Below are positions 61,852 to 64,000 of a stretch of DNA of 64,000 nucleotides, piece after piece; the stretch's first letter is position 1, and each line of letters opens with the position of its first letter. Under the pieces are notes generated by a model. The model was given only the letters and a program-made list of their open reading frames with translations. It was not told the DNA's origin and searched no databases. Origin of the DNA: Streptomyces sp. DI166 (GTDB lineage Bacteria > Actinomycetota > Actinomycetes > Streptomycetales > Streptomycetaceae); the NCBI RefSeq assembly GCF_900091315.1, contig NZ_FLSP01000017.1:1-64000 (forward strand), written 5' to 3'. A program made the position numbers and the translations under genes.

Positions 61852-62922
61852 TCAGGCCAGGACCAGGCAGTGCTCGGGCCGCCAGGCGAACTCGACCGTC
61901 TCGCCGCCGCTCCAGCGGTCCTCCATGCGGGCGCGGGCCGTGTTCTGCTCCAGCACCGACAGGGTCACGCCCGGGGCGAGTTCGATCAGGTAGGTGGTGG
62001 TGGGGCCGCTGTAGACGGTCTCGCGGATGACGCCGCTGAGCTTGGCCATGCCGGGTTCGAAGTCGGACAGCCAGACCTTCTCGGGGCGCACGGAGACGCT
62101 GACGGCGGTGCCGTCGGAGATGCCGGTGCGGGTGCCGACGGGCAGGTCGGGGCCCTTTTCCAGGGAGACCTTGCCGTCGCGGTAGGTGCCGGTCATCAGG
62201 TTGGAGGTGCCCATGAAGGACGCGACGAAGCCGGTGGAGGGGTGTTCGTAGATGTCCTCGGGGGTGCCGCACTGCTCGACGCGTCCGGCGTGCATCACCG
62301 CGATCCGGTCGGACATGGTCAGCGCCTCGTCCTGGTCGTGGGTGACGAAGACGAAGGTGACGCCGACCTCGCGCTGGATCTGCTTCAGCTCCACCTGCAT
62401 CTGCCGGCGCAGCTTCAGGTCGAGGGCGGCGAGGGGTTCGTCCAGCAGCAGTACGGCCGGGCGGTTGACGAGTGCGCGGGCGAGGGCGACGCGCTGGCGC
62501 TGGCCGCCGGAGAGGGTGCGGGGCTTGCGGTCGGCGAACGCGCCGAGCTGGACGAGGTCGAGCATCTCGCCGACCCGCTTGCGTATCTCGGTCTTGGGCA
62601 CGCCCTTGCGCTTGAGGCCGAAGCCGACGTTGTCGGCGACGCCGAGGTGGTCGAAGAGGGCGTAGCTCTGGAAGACGGTGTTCACGTTGCGCTTGTTGGG
62701 GGGCAGGTCGGTGACGTCCTCCCCGGCCAGCAGCACCGAGCCCTCAGTGGGGTCGCTGAAGCCGCCGATCATGCGGAGCGTGGTGGTCTTGCCGCAGCCG
62801 GAGGGGCCGAGCAGGGAGAAGAAGTGGCCGGACTCGATGTCGAGGTCCAGGTGGTGGACGGCGTAGGAGTCCGCGTACTGCTTGGAGACGCCGTCGAGCC
62901 GGACGGCGGGGGTCGCGTCCAT
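61852..62922 (-). CDS. potA: Polyamine ABC transporter ATP-binding protein
   Basis: A 356-aa ATPase: Walker A LLGPSGCGKTTTLR, Q-loop NTVFQSYALFDHL, signature LSGGQRQR, Walker B LLLDEPLAALD, then a C-terminal TOBE domain. The phrase TVFQSYALFDHLGVADNVGFGLK is typical of PotA. ATG at 62922 has GGAGAG 8 nt upstream; a GTG at 62931 overlapping the potC stop is an alternative. Confidence 0.92.
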   Translation of the reverse strand: MDATPAVRLDGVSKQYADSYAVHHLDLDIESGHFFSLLGPSGCGKTTTLRMIGGFSDPTEGSVLLAGEDVTDLPPNKRNVNTVFQSYALFDHLGVADNVGFGLKRKGVPKTEIRKRVGEMLDLVQLGAFADRKPRTLSGGQRQRVALARALVNRPAVLLLDEPLAALDLKLRRQMQVELKQIQREVGVTFVFVTHDQDEALTMSDRIAVMHAGRVEQCGTPEDIYEHPSTGFVASFMGTSNLMTGTYRDGKVSLEKGPDLPVGTRTGISDGTAVSVSVRPEKVWLSDFEPGMAKLSGVIRETVYSGPTTTYLIELAPGVTLSVLEQNTARARMEDRWSGGETVEFAWRPEHCLVLA

Positions 62923-62927
62923 GGGGA

Positions 62928-63806
62928 TCACTCTCCGGAGAGGAGGTCGAGGCCGCCGCGGCGGCCGAAGAGGCGCGGGATGAACAGGGCCAGGGCGATC
63001 AGGGCGATGGATCCCGCGAGCATGAGCGTGCCGACCGCGTTGATGGTGGGCTGGACGCCGAAGCGGATCGCGGAGTAGATGCGCACCGACAGGGGCTGGG
63101 GGTCGACGCCGGTGGTGAAGTAGGCGAGCACGAAGTCGTCGAAGACCAGGGCGAAGATCAGTACCGCGCTGGCCAGGGCGGCGGGCAGCAGTGCCGGGAG
63201 GGTGACCAGGCGGACCGCCTGCCAGCGGGTGGCGCCGAGGTCCATGGCGGCCTCCTCCACCTCGGGGTTGAGGGCGGCGACGCGGGAGCGCAGCACGACG
63301 GTGACGTAGGAGATGGAGAAGGTGATCTCGGCGAGCATCACCGTGAAGGTGGACAGGGGGATGCCGAGGCCCTTGAACAGCAGCATCGAGGCGACGCCGG
63401 TGACGATCTCGGGGGTGATCAGCGGGACCAGCATGATCAGTCCGGCCAGTGAGCCCAGCCGGGTGCGGCAGCGGACCAGGCCGAGGGCGAGGGCGACGCC
63501 GAGGAGTACCGAGCCGGCCATCGCCACCAGGGAGATGCGCAGGCTGGTTCCCAGGGAGGCGATCAGGACGTCGTCGTGGGCGAAGGCGCGGTACCAGCGC
63601 AGGCTGAACCCGTCGAAGACGGTCAGGGACTTCTGGGAGTTGAAGGAGAACAGGGCCACGACCGCGATGGGCAGGTACAGCAGCGCGAAGAACAGGGTGG
63701 TGATCGCGATGAGGACGCGGGGCCTGCGGCGGCCTCGGCGGCGCTTGGCCGTACGGGCGGATTCACGGGCCGGGGCGGTGGCGGTGGGGGTGCTGACGAG
63801 GGTCAT
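62928..63806 (-). CDS. potC: Polyamine ABC transporter permease
   Basis: A 292-aa inner-membrane permease with about six hydrophobic segments, FSFNSQKSLTVFDGFSLRWY after the first helix and the ABC-permease loop EEAAMDLGATRWQAVRLVTLP. These are PotC features. Its ATG overlaps the potB stop (ATGA). Confidence 0.92.
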   Translation of the reverse strand: MTLVSTPTATAPARESARTAKRRRGRRRPRVLIAITTLFFALLYLPIAVVALFSFNSQKSLTVFDGFSLRWYRAFAHDDVLIASLGTSLRISLVAMAGSVLLGVALALGLVRCRTRLGSLAGLIMLVPLITPEIVTGVASMLLFKGLGIPLSTFTVMLAEITFSISYVTVVLRSRVAALNPEVEEAAMDLGATRWQAVRLVTLPALLPAALASAVLIFALVFDDFVLAYFTTGVDPQPLSVRIYSAIRFGVQPTINAVGTLMLAGSIALIALALFIPRLFGRRGGLDLLSGE

Positions 63807-64000
63807 CGCAGGGCCTCCGCCTCGTCCTTGCGGGTGCGCCGCAGATAGCCGAGCATCCCGATCAGCAGGACCAGCATCAGCAGCATGGTGAGCGCCGAGC
63901 CGAGCGGCCAGTTCTGGCCCTGGAAGAACTTGTCCTGGATGAGGTTGCCGATCATGATCTGGTCCGGTCCTCCCATGAGCTGTGCGCTGACGAAGTCGCC
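63803..64000 (-). CDS. potB: Polyamine ABC transporter permease, C-terminal fragment (cut by window edge)
   Basis: The last 65 codons of a permease run off the right edge. They contain GGPDQIMIGNLIQDKFF and NWPLGSALTMLLMLVLLIG, the usual PotB ending with its final membrane helix and a basic tail. Stop codon at 63803-63805 overlaps the potC start. A substrate-binding protein gene probably lies beyond the window. Confidence 0.9.
   Translation of the reverse strand, partial: GDFVSAQLMGGPDQIMIGNLIQDKFFQGQNWPLGSALTMLLMLVLLIGMLGYLRRTRKDEAEALR

Overview
The window is chromosomal DNA from a high-GC actinomycete, most likely Streptomyces. Codons strongly prefer G/C in the third position, GTG starts and 4-bp start/stop overlaps are common, and the gene families (giant NRPSs, mycofactocin, MadS/MadR, a fused nitrate reductase) fit that lineage. 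No rRNA, tRNA, CRISPR array, transposase or phage gene was seen.

Layout. (1) 1-22652, minus strand: an MFS exporter followed by two giant NRPS genes (4497 aa and at least 2578 aa, GTGA overlap). Six modules are visible. The first adenylation domain carries an inserted methyltransferase, and three condensation domains are of the dual epimerisation/condensation type. The left edge holds the start of a seventh adenylation domain in a shifted frame and with very different base composition. (2) 22653-26366: an ABC-F gene broken by a 1-base shift in a C6 tract, a MerR regulator with a textbook MerR promoter, and a GNAT gene with an attenuator-like terminator in its leader. (3) 26367-33752: molybdate transporter modABC, then a 1387-aa assimilatory nitrate reductase fused to a diflavin reductase behind a GlnR-like box. 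(4) 34203-36430: a small membrane protein, a methyltransferase, a SUFU-domain protein and a gene split by an in-frame TAG. (5) 36530-57975: a large alcohol-oxidation island. (6) 58040-64000: an NmrA-like reductase, then a polyamine catabolism and uptake operon (aldehyde dehydrogenase, amine oxidase, potA, potC, partial potB).

The alcohol island is the most coherent system. It contains an acetaldehyde dehydrogenase with its DUF779 partner, a GAF/winged-helix activator, an iron-type alcohol dehydrogenase with the MadS/MadR two-component system, an NDMA-type methanol dehydrogenase with a MoxR ATPase and a VWA protein, and mycofactocin genes mftA, B, C, D, E, an SDR, mftF and mftM. An AMP-forming acetyl-CoA synthetase, a degenerate SDR and a short adenylate kinase follow. 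Read together, alcohol goes to aldehyde, acid and acyl-CoA, mycofactocin serves as redox cofactor, and adenylate kinase recycles the AMP made by the synthetase. A 20-bp palindrome occurs between the activator and alcohol dehydrogenase genes, and two related copies lie between the methanol dehydrogenase and mftA, which suggests one shared regulator. The MoxR and VWA proteins carry histidine-rich tracts, which suggests metal handling for the metal-dependent dehydrogenase. No mftR or mftG is present in the window.
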